The notes below the pieces were generated by a model that made no database searches, was not told the origin of the DNA, and was given only the letters and a program-made list of their open reading frames with translations. Of a stretch of 16,446 bases of DNA, positions 15,182 to 16,446 are shown one piece after another. The first letter of the stretch is position 1. Every line of letters starts with the position of its first letter. Made by a program: the position numbers and the translations under genes. Location: assembly GCA_947458575.1 (NCBI GenBank), contig CANHBE010000028.1, positions 1 to 16,446 on the forward strand, written 5' to 3'. Source of the DNA: Flavobacteriaceae bacterium (GTDB lineage Bacteria > Bacteroidota > Bacteroidia > Flavobacteriales > Flavobacteriaceae).

Positions 15182-16446
15182 CTAATTTTCGTTTTTCCAG
15201 TTTAATCGATCCTGTTGATTGTACTGCCACGGTGCCCCATTATTTTCAATATTACTCATCATCGCATTCAATGACATGGGTGCTGCGCTTTGTTCCATCA
15301 CTAAATATCTCCTCATATCCATAATAATTGAAAGAGGACTGATGTTGACCGGACATTCTTCCACGCAAGCATTACAAGACGTACACGCCCATAACTCTTC
15401 AGGGCTGATATAATCGTTGAGTAAGGACTTATTATCGGGGACAAAAATACCATTATTTGAATCAATATTTTTACCTACTTCTTCTAATCTGTCACGAGTA
15501 TCCATCATGATCTTTCGTGGTGACAACTTCTTGCCTGTTTGATTAGCCGGACAAGCAGAACTACATCTACCACATTCTGTACAGGTGTATGCATTGAGCA
15601 ATTGCACCCAATTCAGATCTTGCACATCGCTTGCCCCAAATTTGAGAGGCGCACTACTTTCTTCTGGCGCTGCAGCTGCAAAAGGATCAGCATTTGGATC
15701 CATCATCAGTTTAACCTCATTTGTAACCGATGACAAATTATCAAGCTTACCTATGGCATCGAGATCTGCATAAAAAGTATTTGGAAAAGCAAGCAAAATA
15801 TGAAGATGCTTGGAGAAGTACAAATAGTTTAAGAATACCAAGATTCCTGTAATGTGCAGCCACCAAAATATTCTTTCCAAAAAGGCCACTGTGGTTGGAT
15901 TAACTCCATTGAAAATAAAGGAAATGTATTGTGAAATCGGAAATGCGCCAACTGACTCATAGTGACTGAATCCGCCGGGAATATTTTGCAAATGAAAATC
16001 AGCGGCATTCATTAGTAAGAACAAAGACATCAGAACAATTTCAAAGTAAAGAATGTAATTGGCATCACTTTTCGGCCATCCTTGCAAGTCTGAACTGACA
16101 AATCTTTTCAGTTTAATCACGTTTCTTCGAATCAGAAAAGCAAAAACGGCGATTAATACCAATAATGCAAGTATTTCAAAGGAACCGATTAACATATCAT
16201 ATACAACTCCTAAAAAAGAAAAAACACGATGCGAGCCAAAAAGTCCATCGATAATAATTTCCAAAACTTCTATATTGATTACTATGAATCCAGCATAGAC
16301 AATTAGATGTAAACCCGCCGCAATCGGTCGCTTGACCATTTTTGACTGTCCTAATGCAACCATTGTCATGTTTTTCCATCGTTCTGAAGAGCGATTAGAT
16401 CGATCTAAAGGTTGACCTAACTTGATGTTTCTAACAATTTTCTTTA
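15182..16446 (-). CDS. Membrane-anchored 4Fe-4S dicluster protein, HdrC/NarI-like (N-terminus beyond window)
   Basis: Only the start is missing: the frame stays open to the right edge, adding 25 residues (KKIVRNIKLGQPLDRSNRSS...) before the ATG at 16369. That ATG is therefore internal. The N-terminal half has about five hydrophobic segments with His residues that could bind heme (in GLHLIVY, DFHLQN, WWLHITG and SKHLHILL), like a NarI-type cytochrome b. Counting from the internal Met at 16369, the C-terminal half has two 4Fe-4S motifs: CTECGRCSSACP (C263, C266, C269, C273) and CTSCNACVEECP (C329, C332, C335, C339). This is the HdrC-like arrangement that moves electrons between the quinone pool and a CCG-type partner, probably the protein at 13773-14564. 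Donor and acceptor are unknown. Confidence 0.88.
   Translation of the reverse strand, partial: KKIVRNIKLGQPLDRSNRSSERWKNMTMVALGQSKMVKRPIAAGLHLIVYAGFIVINIEVLEIIIDGLFGSHRVFSFLGVVYDMLIGSFEILALLVLIAVFAFLIRRNVIKLKRFVSSDLQGWPKSDANYILYFEIVLMSLFLLMNAADFHLQNIPGGFSHYESVGAFPISQYISFIFNGVNPTTVAFLERIFWWLHITGILVFLNYLYFSKHLHILLAFPNTFYADLDAIGKLDNLSSVTNEVKLMMDPNADPFAAAAPEESSAPLKFGASDVQDLNWVQLLNAYTCTECGRCSSACPANQTGKKLSPRKIMMDTRDRLEEVGKNIDSNNGIFVPDNKSLLNDYISPEELWACTSCNACVEECPVNISPLSIIMDMRRYLVMEQSAAPMSLNAMMSNIENNGAPWQYNQQDRLNWKNEN

Noticed and set aside
1..16446. CRISPR arrays, insertion sequences, phage genes, tRNA or rRNA genes
   Set aside because: I found no spaced direct repeats, transposase or integrase motifs, or recognisable tRNA/rRNA sequence on either strand.

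Overview
This 16.4-kb window is a low-GC chromosomal segment that reads as Bacteroidota, most likely Flavobacteriaceae and probably Flavobacterium or a close relative. Evidence for this: a secreted protein ending in a type A type IX secretion (T9SS) sorting tail, bacillithiol synthesis (BshA) in a Gram-negative setting with an LpxH-like lipid A enzyme, several TAnnTTTG-type -7 promoter boxes, weak ribosome binding sites, and an intergenic structured element of a kind I recall from flavobacterial genomes. All protein-coding content looks like core or conserved chromosome. I see no insertion sequence, phage, CRISPR array, tRNA or rRNA.

Left part (1-3264): the 5' portion of ung (uracil-DNA glycosylase, cut by the window edge) is divergent from mutS2. 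mutS2 is followed after 3 bases by a DCC-family thioredoxin-like gene, and the pair ends at a two-way hairpin terminator. The MutS2 has no Smr nuclease domain.

Middle part (3265-8548): on the minus strand lie a T9SS-exported protein, a dicarboxylate/amino acid:cation symporter, and chorismate synthase (aroC). A 107-bp structured intergenic element sits between symporter and aroC. Divergent from aroC are a TTG-started LpxH-like phosphoesterase and a small outer-membrane beta-barrel protein, closed by a second two-way terminator.

Right part (8543-16446, all minus strand, read from right to left): a membrane-bound 4Fe-4S dicluster protein (cut by the window edge), a HAD-like phosphatase, a CCG-domain Fe-S protein, a 160-aa conserved protein without recognisable motifs, a 991-aa lipoprotein fusing a NagZ-type GH3 glucosaminidase to a serine hydrolase, bshA, and a lipoprotein with a PrcB-like C-terminus. 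The two Fe-S proteins together resemble a split membrane-anchored HdrCB/GlpC-like electron-transfer module of unknown substrate. The GH3-serine hydrolase fusion resembles the two sequential enzymes of Bacillus muropeptide recycling (NagZ then AmiE) joined in one exported polypeptide.

The most useful leads are the GH3-AmiE-like fusion, the intergenic RNA-like element overlapping the aroC stop codon, the Fe-S/HAD/160-aa cluster, the Smr-less MutS2, and an Asp-to-Asn change at a predicted sodium site of the symporter. No wholly new system is demonstrable from sequence alone. No stretch over 300 bases lacks a gene; the longest gap is the 193-bp divergent region between aroC and the lpxH-like gene.
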